This document shows, one piece after another, positions 20,113 through 28,828 of a stretch of DNA of 64,000 nucleotides (position 1 is its first letter; each line of letters starts with the position of its first letter). The translations under genes and the position numbers were made by a program. The notes beneath the pieces are model-generated. The model was not told the origin of the DNA. It saw nothing but the letters and a program-made list of their open reading frames with translations, and made no database searches. The DNA comes from Oceanospirillum sanctuarii (GTDB lineage Bacteria > Pseudomonadota > Gammaproteobacteria > Pseudomonadales > Halomonadaceae). Location of the stretch: assembly GCF_002150805.1 (NCBI RefSeq), contig NZ_MTBA01000012.1, positions 1 to 64,000 of the forward strand, given 5' to 3'.

Positions 20113-20970
20113 TCATGCCGGGGTTTCGCCCTGTTCAAAGCGACGCAGCATCTGGATCTCATCCGCCCAGATCTCAGGCTCAATGGTTTCCAGCACCAGC
20201 GGAATGCCGTCAAAGCGTTTGTCCTGCATCATCCAGCAAAAACCTTCCAGACCAATTTCACCTTTGCCCAGACTGTGGTGACGATCCAGACGGCTGTTCA
20301 GCCCGCCCTTGGAATCGTTCAGGTGCATGCCGTACAGATAATCAAAACCCACGGTGCGTTCAAAGTCGGTAAAGGTGGTATCGCAGGCCTCTGCGGTGCG
20401 TATGTCATAGCCTGCCGCAAACATGTGACAGGTATCCAGACAGACACCTACGCGCTTTTTATCCTCAACCTGATCGATGATTGCTGCCAGTTGGTCGAAG
20501 TGCCAGCCGAGGTTACTGCCCTGACCGGCGGTACATTCGATCACGGCGATAACACCTTCGGTCTGCGCCAGCGCCCAGTCGATGGACTCAGCGATACGGC
20601 TCAGACAAGCCGCTTCATCGATCTTCTTCAGATGGCTGCCGGGATGGAAATTAAGATAGGTCAGTCCCAACTGCTCGCAGCGTTGGAGCTCATCCAGAAA
20701 GGCATCCCGGGATTTCTGCAGCGCTTCCTGCTCAGGATGCCCCAGATTAATCAGGTAGCTGTCGTGGGGCAGGATCTGCTCCGGCTTAAAACCGTGCTTT
20801 TCGCAATTGTGTTTAAACTTGCGGATGGTCAGATCATCCAGCGGCTTGGCCTGCCAGCGACGCTGGTTTTTGGTGAACAGGGCAAAAGCATTGGCACCGA
20901 TCTCTTTGGCATTCAAAGGGGCGTTAAAGACACCACCACTGGCGCTGACATGGGCACCGATATACTTCAT
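20113..20970 (-). CDS. nfo: Endonuclease IV (AP endonuclease)
   Basis: Zinc-dependent AP endonuclease of base-excision repair. The N-terminus [13 protein letters not shown] is diagnostic; metal-binding stretches include [50 protein letters not shown] and ETIEPEIW. Length 285 aa equals E. coli Nfo. The start at 20970 has AGGAG upstream; the open frame extends 16 codons further but is unlikely to be used. Confidence 0.97.
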   Translation of the reverse strand: MKYIGAHVSASGGVFNAPLNAKEIGANAFALFTKNQRRWQAKPLDDLTIRKFKHNCEKHGFKPEQILPHDSYLINLGHPEQEALQKSRDAFLDELQRCEQLGLTYLNFHPGSHLKKIDEAACLSRIAESIDWALAQTEGVIAVIECTAGQGSNLGWHFDQLAAIIDQVEDKKRVGVCLDTCHMFAAGYDIRTAEACDTTFTDFERTVGFDYLYGMHLNDSKGGLNSRLDRHHSLGKGEIGLEGFCWMMQDKRFDGIPLVLETIEPEIWADEIQMLRRFEQGETPA

Positions 20971-21371
20971 TACTGAACTCCTGAGGCGATAAAAACTTAA
21001 AGAATGATCACTACGCAATCGGGGTTAAACCAGAGCTTATTCCCCAACGGAATAACCTAAGGGCAAAAGGCGGCATTGTACCTGAAGCCCCCGTCATTGT
21101 CCGTTTCCGACAAGGCTCCAGACAAGAAAACAGGCTGTCTATGAAGTCATTTCATTCCTCTTTCAGCACAAAATGATCTGTACTCATACCTGCGAACCAA
21201 AAGAGTGCGCTTGATAAGAAAAAATCCATAAAAACAGAAAACTAGCCATTTTCTACCTATTAGTAGACTCATGGCTTTTGCTTTACTACGGATCGTCAAA
21301 GCACCTCTGCAGTAGGCGTAGCAGAAACGGCAGGGTATGCTAGGAAAAATTTTTCCTCGGGAGACTAGGAT
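20971..21371. other. Divergent promoter region between nfo and sseA
   Basis: 401 bp without a gene. It contains TTATTCC-CCAACG-GGAATAA (21040-21059), a compact palindrome that could be an operator or hairpin in the nfo leader, and AT-rich sequence before sseA. A short minus-strand open frame here has no ribosome site and was not called. Confidence 0.45.
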
Positions 21372-22226
21372 ATGTCTGCAACAACCCCTTCTCTGATTAA
21401 TGCTCAAGAGCTGTGCCAGCAACTGCAATCTTCCGATGCCCCTGTGGTACTGGATTGCCGTTTCTACCTACAGGAACCGGCAGCCGGTCAGGAAGCTTTT
21501 CTGGAGCTGCATATCGCCAAGGCACAGTACGCCGATCTGGATCAGCATCTGTCCAGCCCGGTTGAAGCGGGAGTAACAGGTCGTCACCCACTGCCCACCA
21601 AAGAAAATTTTGCCCGCCAACTGCAACAATGGGGCATCACACCAGAACGCTCTGTTGTGGTGTATGACCAGAACAATGCGGCTATGGCCGCAGCTCGTGC
21701 CTGGTGGCTGCTGCGCTACGCCGGTATCGAACAGGTTCAGGTATTGGATGGTGGTCTGGATGCCTGGCTGGCGGAAGGTCTGGCGACAGAAACCGGAGAG
21801 CAAAGCAGCGATTTCGCTCTGAGCGAACTACCGGAACTGAACTGGCAGGATGAAAAACTGATCAGCGCGCAACAGCTACTGCTGAAAAAACCGGTACTGC
21901 TGGATGCCCGGGGTATCGAGCGCTTCGCCGGTGAAGTCGAGCCGATTGATCCGGTTGCAGGCCATATTCCCGGTGCACAATGCGTACCTTTCACCGAACT
22001 GGTGGATGGGCAAGGTATGTTCCTGCCTGCGGATCAGCTGAAAGAGAAACTGAGCGCGCTGGATACGGATGCAGCGACTGCTGTCTATTGCGGCTCCGGC
22101 GTCACCGCCTGCCATCTGGCACTGGCGGCAACCATTGCAGGTCTGCCGGAACCGCGCGTTTACGCTGGCTCCTGGAGCGAGTGGATCACAGACAGTGTTC
22201 GCCCGATTGAAACCGGTCGGGAGTAA
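21372..22226 (+). CDS. sseA: 3-mercaptopyruvate / thiosulfate sulfurtransferase (tandem rhodanese)
   Basis: Two rhodanese domains (about residues 10-140 and 165-280). The active-site loop YCGSGVTA in the second domain is the CG(S)GVT type of mercaptopyruvate sulfurtransferases, not the CRKGVT of thiosulfate enzymes. GRHPLP and the VLDGGLDAW linker are also conserved. Length 284 aa fits SseA. The preferred donor is inferred from the loop. Confidence 0.92.
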   Translation: MSATTPSLINAQELCQQLQSSDAPVVLDCRFYLQEPAAGQEAFLELHIAKAQYADLDQHLSSPVEAGVTGRHPLPTKENFARQLQQWGITPERSVVVYDQNNAAMAAARAWWLLRYAGIEQVQVLDGGLDAWLAEGLATETGEQSSDFALSELPELNWQDEKLISAQQLLLKKPVLLDARGIERFAGEVEPIDPVAGHIPGAQCVPFTELVDGQGMFLPADQLKEKLSALDTDAATAVYCGSGVTACHLALAATIAGLPEPRVYAGSWSEWITDSVRPIETGRE

Positions 22227-22250
22227 AAGACCGCTACAGCCTTAACCCAC

Positions 22251-22276
22251 ATTCCCACGCAGAGCATGGGAACGAG
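22251..22276. repeat. REP-like palindrome, copy 2
   Basis: TTCCCACGC-AGA-GCATGGGAA with flanking A and CGAG, in the convergent gap between sseA and dctM. It faces copy 3 in the opposite orientation 35 bp away, forming a two-REP inverted pair. Confidence 0.8.
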
Positions 22277-22310
22277 TCGGATAAGGAAATGACACAATGG
22301 CAATATTCTG

Positions 22311-22333
22311 GCTCCCACGCTCTGCGTGGGAGC
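22311..22333. repeat. REP-like palindrome, copy 3
   Basis: GCTCCCACGC-TCT-GCGTGGGAGC, inverted relative to copy 2. It ends 18 bp before the dctM stop. Confidence 0.8.
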
Positions 22334-22350
22334 CCATCACATCAGAACGA

Positions 22351-23655
22351 CTACCACTGCCCCACCACATAACCCAGCTTATCCGGCAGCCAGAGCGCAA
22401 TACCCGGCACCAGCATCACCAACAGCAGACTGCAGGCCATGGCGGCGATAAAGATCAGCGCCCAGCCGATGGTATGTTCCAGCCGGATACCGGCAATACG
22501 GGTAGTCACCATCAGGTTCACCGCGACAGGGGGCGTAAACTGACCAATGGCGATATTCATCGCCAGCAGGATACCGAACCAGACCGGATTCCAGCCAAAG
22601 TGCTGCATCAGCGGTAGCAGAATCGGGATCAGAATCAGGTAGATAGAGACCGCATCCAGCAGCATACCTGCCAGCAGAACCAGCAGCATCACCAGCAACA
22701 GCAGTACCCAGCCGTTATCGGACAGTGACAGCAGGGCTTCCGCCAGATGCTGGAAAGTCCCTAACGTGGTTCCCGCCCAGGCGAAAATCCCCGCCAGCGC
22801 GATAATGAACATCACCACACCAGAGGTGACAGCGGCTTCGGTAATCAGCTCAAACAGAGTTTTAAAACTCAGATTGCGATAGACCAGAGTACCCACCAGC
22901 ACACCATAAGCCACAGCGACAACGGCAGCTTCAGTCGGGGTAAATAGGCCGGAGCGCAGGCCGCCAAGAATAATCACCGGGGCTAACAGTGCCGGAATAG
23001 CCGCTTTGAAGCTCTCTCCCAAAGGCGGACGTTCCGATTCGTTCGGATCTTCCCAGCCGTGTTTGCGGGATAACCACAACGCAGGCACCAAAAGCGACAG
23101 ACCCGCCAACACTCCGGGGAACAGACCCGCTGCAAACAGTGCCCGCAGATCGACGCCCGGTACAACAATCGAATAGAGAATCAGCGCAATAGAAGGTGGA
23201 ATCAGAATGGCTGTGGATGAAGACGCAGCAATCAGAGTGGCGGAAAAGGGCTGTGGATAACCGGCTTTACGCATACTTGGCAGCATCACCATAGCCACCG
23301 CAGCAGCATCAGCCGGGCCAGAACCGCTCATGCCACCCATAATCAGGCAGACCAGTACCGCAACCACTGCCAGACCACCGTGACGGGGACCGATAATCGC
23401 CTGGGCAAAACGCACCAGACTCGCAGCAACACCAGCACGTTCGAAAATCAGGCCGGTGAGAATAAACAGCGGAATCGCAATCAGCGGATACTTGGCAACA
23501 CTGTTATAGGTGTTGGTGCCCAGAGTCGCCAGCATATCCGGTGATAAACCGGTCACGATGCCGACAACACCACCCAGGCCCAGCGCAATCGCCACCGGTA
23601 CACCCAGCAGCAGCGCCAGCAGGAAGCTGACAATCATCAGAATATCAGGACTCAT
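22351..23655 (-). CDS. dctM: TRAP transporter large permease
   Basis: Large membrane subunit (DctM type) of a secondary solute transporter that uses a periplasmic binding protein and a sodium or proton gradient. About 12 hydrophobic segments over 434 aa, with family motifs MGGMSGSGPADAAAV, ASSSTAILIPPSIALILY and FTPTEAAVVAVAYG. Its start overlaps dctQ by 11 bp. The start is preceded by GAGGAGGTGATCC, an unusually long match to the 16S rRNA 3' end, lying inside dctQ. Confidence 0.95.
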   Translation of the reverse strand: MSPDILMIVSFLLALLLGVPVAIALGLGGVVGIVTGLSPDMLATLGTNTYNSVAKYPLIAIPLFILTGLIFERAGVAASLVRFAQAIIGPRHGGLAVVAVLVCLIMGGMSGSGPADAAAVAMVMLPSMRKAGYPQPFSATLIAASSSTAILIPPSIALILYSIVVPGVDLRALFAAGLFPGVLAGLSLLVPALWLSRKHGWEDPNESERPPLGESFKAAIPALLAPVIILGGLRSGLFTPTEAAVVAVAYGVLVGTLVYRNLSFKTLFELITEAAVTSGVVMFIIALAGIFAWAGTTLGTFQHLAEALLSLSDNGWVLLLLVMLLVLLAGMLLDAVSIYLILIPILLPLMQHFGWNPVWFGILLAMNIAIGQFTPPVAVNLMVTTRIAGIRLEHTIGWALIFIAAMACSLLLVMLVPGIALWLPDKLGYVVGQW

Positions 23656-24136
23656 GGATCACCTCCTCATCCTGCTTGCCCTGCAAGCGGTCGAACAGGT
23701 TCTGGGTCATTCGTACCATAATGGCCAGTGCCATCAGCGGCAGCCAGACCACGTAAATCCAGTTAGGCAGGCCAAGACCCGGCGACAGGGATTCCCACTG
23801 ATACTCTTCCAGCGCGAACTGAGCGCCGTACCAGAGCGTAATACCCAATACGATCATCCCCGCCATCCATTGCAGGAGATACACCAGCTTCAGCGCCGAC
23901 TTTGGCAGGTGATGTTCAATCAGCTCAATACGGATGTGCTGGTTATGGCGGGCAGCAACGGCGGCTCCGGCAAAGGTTAACAGCACCAGAAAAAACACCG
24001 AGAACTCTTCGGTGAAGGCAAAGGAAGCATCTGTGGCATAACGCACAATCACGTTACCCAGACTGATCAGGCAGATGGCGATCAGCGCCAGACTTGCCAA
24101 CCAGGCCTCCGGACGGAATTTTGGACGACGGGACAT
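23645..24136 (-). CDS. dctQ: TRAP transporter small permease
   Basis: Four-helix DctQ-type subunit (about 163 aa) that pairs with DctM. The family segment FTEEFSVFFLVLLTFAGAAVAAR is present in the middle, with hydrophobic helices at about 10-30, 45-65, 85-105 and 125-145. The ATG at 24136 has GGAG 5 nt upstream and is preferred over an in-frame TTG 8 codons earlier. A hairpin (24213-24246) between dctP and dctQ could lower dctQM expression relative to the binding protein. Confidence 0.92.
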   Translation of the reverse strand: MSRRPKFRPEAWLASLALIAICLISLGNVIVRYATDASFAFTEEFSVFFLVLLTFAGAAVAARHNQHIRIELIEHHLPKSALKLVYLLQWMAGMIVLGITLWYGAQFALEEYQWESLSPGLGLPNWIYVVWLPLMALAIMVRMTQNLFDRLQGKQDEEVIHES

Positions 24137-24212
24137 AACAGCTCCGCAAAACAGCAACAAACGCGTGTAAAACCGGCTAAAGCATCTGGCCGAAGCCGGT
24201 TCTCGGAAACAG

Positions 24213-24246
24213 CAAAAGCGGCTTGCCCTTGCAGACAGCCGCTTTT
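24213..24246 (-). terminator. Partial terminator/attenuator between dctP and dctQ
   Basis: CAAAAGCGGCT pairs with AGCCGCTTTTG around a 12-nt loop; on the minus strand it ends in a short T run. It probably ends most dctP transcripts and lets some continue into dctQM, as is common where the binding protein is needed in excess. Confidence 0.75.
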
Positions 24247-24264
24247 GTTAATCAGGTTCAGGGA

Positions 24265-25278
24265 TTAGTTGCGGTTAGCAACGGCTTCCTGAGCCTGTTT
24301 TACCAGCGCTTTGCCGATACGCGGTGTCCACTTTTTGTACACAGATTGAGTTGCCGCCACGAAAGCTGCATGCTGTTCAGGGGTCAGATCCGTTACTTCA
24401 ACGCCACGGGCTTTGATCTTCTCCAGCGTTTCCGCCAGCTCCGCACGGGACTTTTCGATCTCCCATTTTCCGGCATCGATAGCCGCCTGCTTCAGCAGCT
24501 TCTGATCTTCCGGAGAGAACTGACGCCATACACGGGTGCTTACCGCAAATACCAGAGGGTCCGCCATATAACCCCAGCGAGTCAGATTGGTCTGGCCAAC
24601 CTGATCGATACGGGCAACATCAAATACCGACAGAGGGTTTTCCTGACCATCAACAGCACCTGTGGTCAGCGCAGGTTTGGCATCGGCCCAGCTCATCTGA
24701 GTTGGGTTAGCGCCCAGAGCGGTGAAAGTATCCTGGAACAGCGGAGAACCCACGACGCGGATCTTCAGGCCTTTCAGATCAGAAGGCTCATCCACTTTCA
24801 GCTTAGAATTAGACAGCTGACGGAAACCGTTTTCGCCCCAAGCCAGAGGTGTTACACCGCGTTTTTCAATCGCTTTAAATACCGCCTTACCCGCATCACC
24901 CTGAGTGATGGCATCAATAGCCGCATGATCCGGCATCAGAAATGGCAGAGAGAAGAGATTCAGTTCAGGCACCTGTGGCGACCAGTTGATGGTCGAGCCC
25001 ACAGACATATCGATCAGACCGGAACGCATCGCAGAGAATTCTTTGGTCTGATCACCGGAAACCAGCTGAGCGTTGCTGTAGATCTTCATATTGATGCGCC
25101 CTTCAGAGCGTTCTTTTACCAGCTCGACCCATTTATCAGCAGCCTGCCCCCAAGGGAAAGCAGAAGGCAGTACGGTAGAAACGGTATATTCTTTTTTGTA
25201 TTCCGCCTGAGCGAAAGGGCTGATCAGCAGACAGGTCGCCAGCGCAGCCATCAGGGTACGACGTTTAAACATATTCAT
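24265..25278 (-). CDS. dctP: TRAP transporter substrate-binding protein (DctP family)
   Basis: Periplasmic solute receptor for the DctQM permease. A signal peptide ends at AQA (about residue 25). The DctP fold shows FPWGQAADKWVELVKERSEGRI, the ligand-carboxylate Arg in GLKIRVVGSP, and GAVDGQENPLSVF. Length 337 aa is typical. The first ATG (25278) is reported; a second ATG two codons later is better spaced from GGA. C4-dicarboxylates are the usual ligand of this branch, but other organic acids cannot be excluded. Confidence 0.93.
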   Translation of the reverse strand: MNMFKRRTLMAALATCLLISPFAQAEYKKEYTVSTVLPSAFPWGQAADKWVELVKERSEGRINMKIYSNAQLVSGDQTKEFSAMRSGLIDMSVGSTINWSPQVPELNLFSLPFLMPDHAAIDAITQGDAGKAVFKAIEKRGVTPLAWGENGFRQLSNSKLKVDEPSDLKGLKIRVVGSPLFQDTFTALGANPTQMSWADAKPALTTGAVDGQENPLSVFDVARIDQVGQTNLTRWGYMADPLVFAVSTRVWRQFSPEDQKLLKQAAIDAGKWEIEKSRAELAETLEKIKARGVEVTDLTPEQHAAFVAATQSVYKKWTPRIGKALVKQAQEAVANRN

Positions 25279-25613
25279 GTCCAGATTGTTAGCTTGCAGG
25301 ATAGGTTCGCTTTGGTTGCCAGCTGCTTAAGGGTATTGAGCTGTCAGATAGCGTGCGGCCTGCCGGTTGGTCAGCATAACCTTGTGGGTTGTGTTGCCGC
25401 CGGACGTTATTAGGGGTAGAGGAAAAACCGCGTGCCAGATTATGGCGGGGGGACAAAGTCCGCGACAAAAGAAATATTTAAACGCTTGATAATTAATAGA
25501 AAAACACCCCACAAAAGCGGGTATTTACAGATCAGAATATGCCCGAAAAGTATAAAACACAGATAAAGAGCACCCCATACGGATACCCTTATCTGCCAAA
25601 CTTTTCGGAGCTG
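25279..25613. other. Intergenic region upstream of dctP
   Basis: 335 bp between the 3' end of the ParA-like gene and dctP. AT-rich sequence at about 25460-25510 could hold the dctP promoter; no terminator is obvious for the ParA-like gene. A 62-codon plus-strand frame at 25539 has no ribosome site and overlaps the ParA-like 3' end. Confidence 0.4.
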
Positions 25614-26381
25614 TTACTCAGAAAGTACGCTGAACAACTCGACAAACTGGCCAGTCAGCTTGTGTTTAGGCACATAGTGAACCAGAGGTTTGCTCAGCTG
25701 ATGGGACTCACGCATTTTGACCGATGACATCAGGTGTACCGGCAGCACCGGATGCCCCTCTTCTATCAGTTCATTGACCAGCTGCTGTGGCAGTTTCGCC
25801 TGAGGCTGCATCTGGTTAACAACGATGCCTTCCACCTGCAGATCCGGGTTATGATCCGCGCGCATCTCATCGATATTGCCCAACAGTTGCCCCAGAGCCT
25901 GACGGGAGAAGGCATCACAATCAAAAGGAATAAGGCAGCGTTCGGCACCGATCAGCGCAGAGCGGGAGAAGAAGTTCAGCGCGGGCGGCGTATCGATAAA
26001 GATCTGGTCATAGATCTCAGCCTGCTCCTGCAGCATCTCTTTCAGCTTGTAGATCTTGTAACGGGATTCAAGTTTCGCCTCCAGACTCTCCAGCTCACTA
26101 TGAGCGGGCAATACATGCAGATTGTCCCACTGGGTCGGCTGAATCAGCTGGGTCATCGGCTTGCGTTGAGAGGAGATCATCAGACACTGCTCAAAGAAAT
26201 CAAACAAAGTGTCATCCATCTCCTGCACAGTTTTACCGGTCAGGTAGTGGCTGGAATTTCCCTGAGGATCAAGGTCTACCACCAGAGTTTTCAGCCCCTG
26301 ACAGGCACTGATCGCCGCCAGATTGCAGGTAATACTGGATTTGCCAACGCCACCTTTCTGATTGAATACCACGCGGATCAT
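25614..26381 (-). CDS. Orphan ParA/MinD-family ATPase
   Basis: Deviant Walker A ATPase of the ParA/Soj group: FNQKGGVGKSS at residues 6-16, Walker A' VVDLDPQGNSS, Walker B FIDTPPAL. The N-terminus has no DNA-binding extension, so it is chromosomal Soj-like or a positioning ATPase. No ParB gene or parS-like repeat lies beside it, so it is not the main partition operon; these ATPases also position other cargo. It is divergent from fabY across a 445-bp spacer. Length 255 aa. Confidence 0.85.
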   Translation of the reverse strand: MIRVVFNQKGGVGKSSITCNLAAISACQGLKTLVVDLDPQGNSSHYLTGKTVQEMDDTLFDFFEQCLMISSQRKPMTQLIQPTQWDNLHVLPAHSELESLEAKLESRYKIYKLKEMLQEQAEIYDQIFIDTPPALNFFSRSALIGAERCLIPFDCDAFSRQALGQLLGNIDEMRADHNPDLQVEGIVVNQMQPQAKLPQQLVNELIEEGHPVLPVHLMSSVKMRESHQLSKPLVHYVPKHKLTGQFVELFSVLSE

Positions 26382-26826
26382 AGACCTTCCCTCTGCTCTG
26401 ATCGGTTGAGACTTCTGCTTAGATGAATGCTTATTGATTTGACGCTATTTATCTATTTCGGCAGTGCAACATAATAACTGAGTGTATTCATTTTCCGGCG
26501 GCGGGTCGAGTCTGATCCCTGCGTAAAAAAGCGATAAAAATACAGCTATGATAATGGACAGAAAAGACACAAAAACCTGCACAAAATCCACGTTTGGCGG
26601 GTATTCAGCCATAGCCGCGCTGTTTGGTAAGTGATAACATTCTTCGCTTAATTTTTCAGGGCTCTGTTTTGTTTTAAACAGGGTTCCTCAGAGTTTGGCT
26701 TCCAGGTAGTTCATCACCTCTTGGCCATCCCCAACGAGCTAGGCTATCGCGTGACTTTTCGGTCATACGGGCTATCCAGTATCGTCGCAGCAGCATAAAT
26801 TGCGACACCGTAATGAGGAGTGGGGC
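26382..26826. other. Divergent promoter region between the ParA-like gene and fabY
   Basis: 445 bp without a gene. It contains an AT-rich block (26440-26560) and a CTCTG...CAGAG hairpin with an internal CTGTTT/AAACAG stem (about 26660-26695) in the fabY leader. No recognised operator. Confidence 0.4.
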
Positions 26827-28740
26827 TTGTCACAGTTACCGGTAATTATTGGTTTTGGCGGCGTTAATGCTGCAGGTCGGAGTTCAGGTTTTCAGAGCTT
26901 CCGCCGCACCGTTTTAAACAGTCTTGATAATGAACAACAGGCACAGACTCTGGTGAGTCTTGCCTGCATGATGGGACTGCTGACGGAACAAGCGGGTCAG
27001 TGGATCACATCAGACGGTGAAAGTCTGGATCTGAACGCGGCTGCGGATCGCGTACGTTCACAGGTACTGGATAACACCCTGATCCGTAAAACCCACCCTG
27101 ATCTGTTTGATGTGGATGCGATTCCTGCCAATGCACGGCTAACCATCAAACCGGACCAGGAAGCGATCAGCTTTACCCTGCGCCCTCGTCAGATGCCGGA
27201 AACCACACCGGATAACTGGCAGGTTGAGACGCTGGAAAACGGTCAGTACCAAATCACCATTACAGGCAGCTTTGAAGCCCTGATTCCTGATGGCCGTGAA
27301 GCAGGCGTTAAAGCCTCTGCACAGATGCCGACGGGTTTTGATCCGGGTAAATTCTACCGTTCTGTGCACCACCCGCGTGGTCTGCAGATGGCGGTATTTG
27401 CCGCATCTGACATGCTGGGCAGCACAGGTCTGGACTGGGATGCGGTAAAAGACACCCTGCGTCCGGATCAGATGGCGGTTTACGCCGGAAACTCTATCGG
27501 CCAGCTGGATCAGTTTGGCTGGGGCGGTCTGCTGCAGAACTTTGTTAACGGCAAGCGTGCTACGTCCAAGCAGATGCCTCTGGGCTACGGCCAGATGCCT
27601 GCAGACTTTATCAACGCTTACGTTCTGGGCAGTGTAGGTTCTACCGCTGGCCATCTGGGTGCCTGCGCCAGCTTCCTGTACAACCTGCAGGCTGCGGTAA
27701 CGGATATCCGTCTGGGCCGTCGTCGTCTGGCGGTTGTCGGCACCAGCGATGCGCCAATTACCCCTGAGATTATCGAAGGTTTCCGCGTGATGGGTGCGCT
27801 GGCAGACGATGCCAGCCTGATGGCTCTGGATGCACTGGAAAAACTGGTCGACGCCGATTACCAGAAAGCCTGTCGTCCGTTTGCGGAAAACTGCGGTTTC
27901 ACCATGGCAGAAGGTGCTCAGTACCTGATGCTGACCGACGATACTCTGGCGCTGGAACTGGGCGCTCAGATCTTCGGTTCGGTACCGGAAGTGTTTGTTA
28001 ACGCAGATGGCTTTAAGAAATCGATCAGTGCCCCAGGCATCGGCAACTATGTCACGCTGGCAAAATCAGCGGCACTGGTTCGCTCTGTGCTGGGTGAAGA
28101 ATCCCTGCGTCAGCGCAGTTATGTTCACGCCCACGGCACCAGCACCCCGAAAAACCGTGTGACCGAATCCCACGTTCTGAATGAAGTCGCCAAGGCGTTC
28201 AGCATTGAAAGCTGGCCGGTTGCTGCCATCAAGTGCTACGTGGGTCACTCTCAGGGCACGGCCGCCGGTGATCAGACCATCAGCGCATTGGGCACCTGGG
28301 CGCACAAGATGATTCCGGGTATCGCCACTACCGATAAAATTGCGGATGACGTGCACCAGAGCAATCTGGAATTCTCTCAGCAGGCGATCGATCTGGCAGA
28401 ACGTCCGATGGATACTGCCTTTATCAACGCCAAAGGTTTCGGCGGCAATAACGCTACCGGTGTGATCTTCTCGCCGGAAGTGACCTTGCAGATGCTGGCC
28501 AAGAAACACGGTCAGGCCGCCATCAGCGCCTGGGAAGATAAGGTACAGCAGCAGAAAGCCCGTGCCGCAGAGTATCAGGCTGAAGTGGATGCCGGTCGTT
28601 TCAGTGTGGTGTATCACTTCGGTGATCGCGAAGTACTGGAAGGCCCTGAGCTGCAGATGACCGACAGCAAGCTGCATATTCCTGGTTACGCTCAGGATGT
28701 ATCCCTTGAGCTGGATAATCCGTTTGCCGATATGAGCTGA
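26827..28740 (+). CDS. fabY: FabY-type beta-ketoacyl-ACP synthase (fatty acid synthesis initiation)
   Basis: Matches the FabY family first described in Pseudomonas aeruginosa (PA5174), which condenses acetyl-CoA with malonyl-ACP in place of FabH. Thiolase fold with catalytic Cys280 (HLGACASFL), His436 (HAHGTSTPKN) and His474 (VGHSQGTAAG), plus an extra N-terminal region of about 180 residues. The start is TTG: GAGGAG sits 7 nt upstream, giving MSQLPVIIGFGGVNAAGRSS, which matches the remembered Pseudomonas N-terminus; an in-frame ATG nine codons upstream has no ribosome site. 637 aa. Single gene, ended by a strong terminator. Confidence 0.92.
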   Translation: MSQLPVIIGFGGVNAAGRSSGFQSFRRTVLNSLDNEQQAQTLVSLACMMGLLTEQAGQWITSDGESLDLNAAADRVRSQVLDNTLIRKTHPDLFDVDAIPANARLTIKPDQEAISFTLRPRQMPETTPDNWQVETLENGQYQITITGSFEALIPDGREAGVKASAQMPTGFDPGKFYRSVHHPRGLQMAVFAASDMLGSTGLDWDAVKDTLRPDQMAVYAGNSIGQLDQFGWGGLLQNFVNGKRATSKQMPLGYGQMPADFINAYVLGSVGSTAGHLGACASFLYNLQAAVTDIRLGRRRLAVVGTSDAPITPEIIEGFRVMGALADDASLMALDALEKLVDADYQKACRPFAENCGFTMAEGAQYLMLTDDTLALELGAQIFGSVPEVFVNADGFKKSISAPGIGNYVTLAKSAALVRSVLGEESLRQRSYVHAHGTSTPKNRVTESHVLNEVAKAFSIESWPVAAIKCYVGHSQGTAAGDQTISALGTWAHKMIPGIATTDKIADDVHQSNLEFSQQAIDLAERPMDTAFINAKGFGGNNATGVIFSPEVTLQMLAKKHGQAAISAWEDKVQQQKARAAEYQAEVDAGRFSVVYHFGDREVLEGPELQMTDSKLHIPGYAQDVSLELDNPFADMS

Positions 28741-28763
28741 TTGTCAGCTCATAATAAAGCACT

Positions 28764-28803
28764 AAAAAAGCCCGCCTTTCTGCAATGAAAGGCGGGCTTT
28801 TTA
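28764..28803. terminator. Bidirectional terminator between fabY and the LPP20 lipoprotein
   Basis: A 14-bp stem AAAGCCCGCCTTTC / GAAAGGCGGGCTTT with a TGCAAT loop, A run left and T run right. Confidence 0.93.
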
Positions 28804-28828
28804 TCGACTGTCGTTTTAGAGCAAGACA

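Noticed and set aside
25539-25727. 62-codon plus-strand frame overlapping the ParA-like 3' end
   Set aside because: No ribosome site and it lies mostly in the antisense of a conserved gene.
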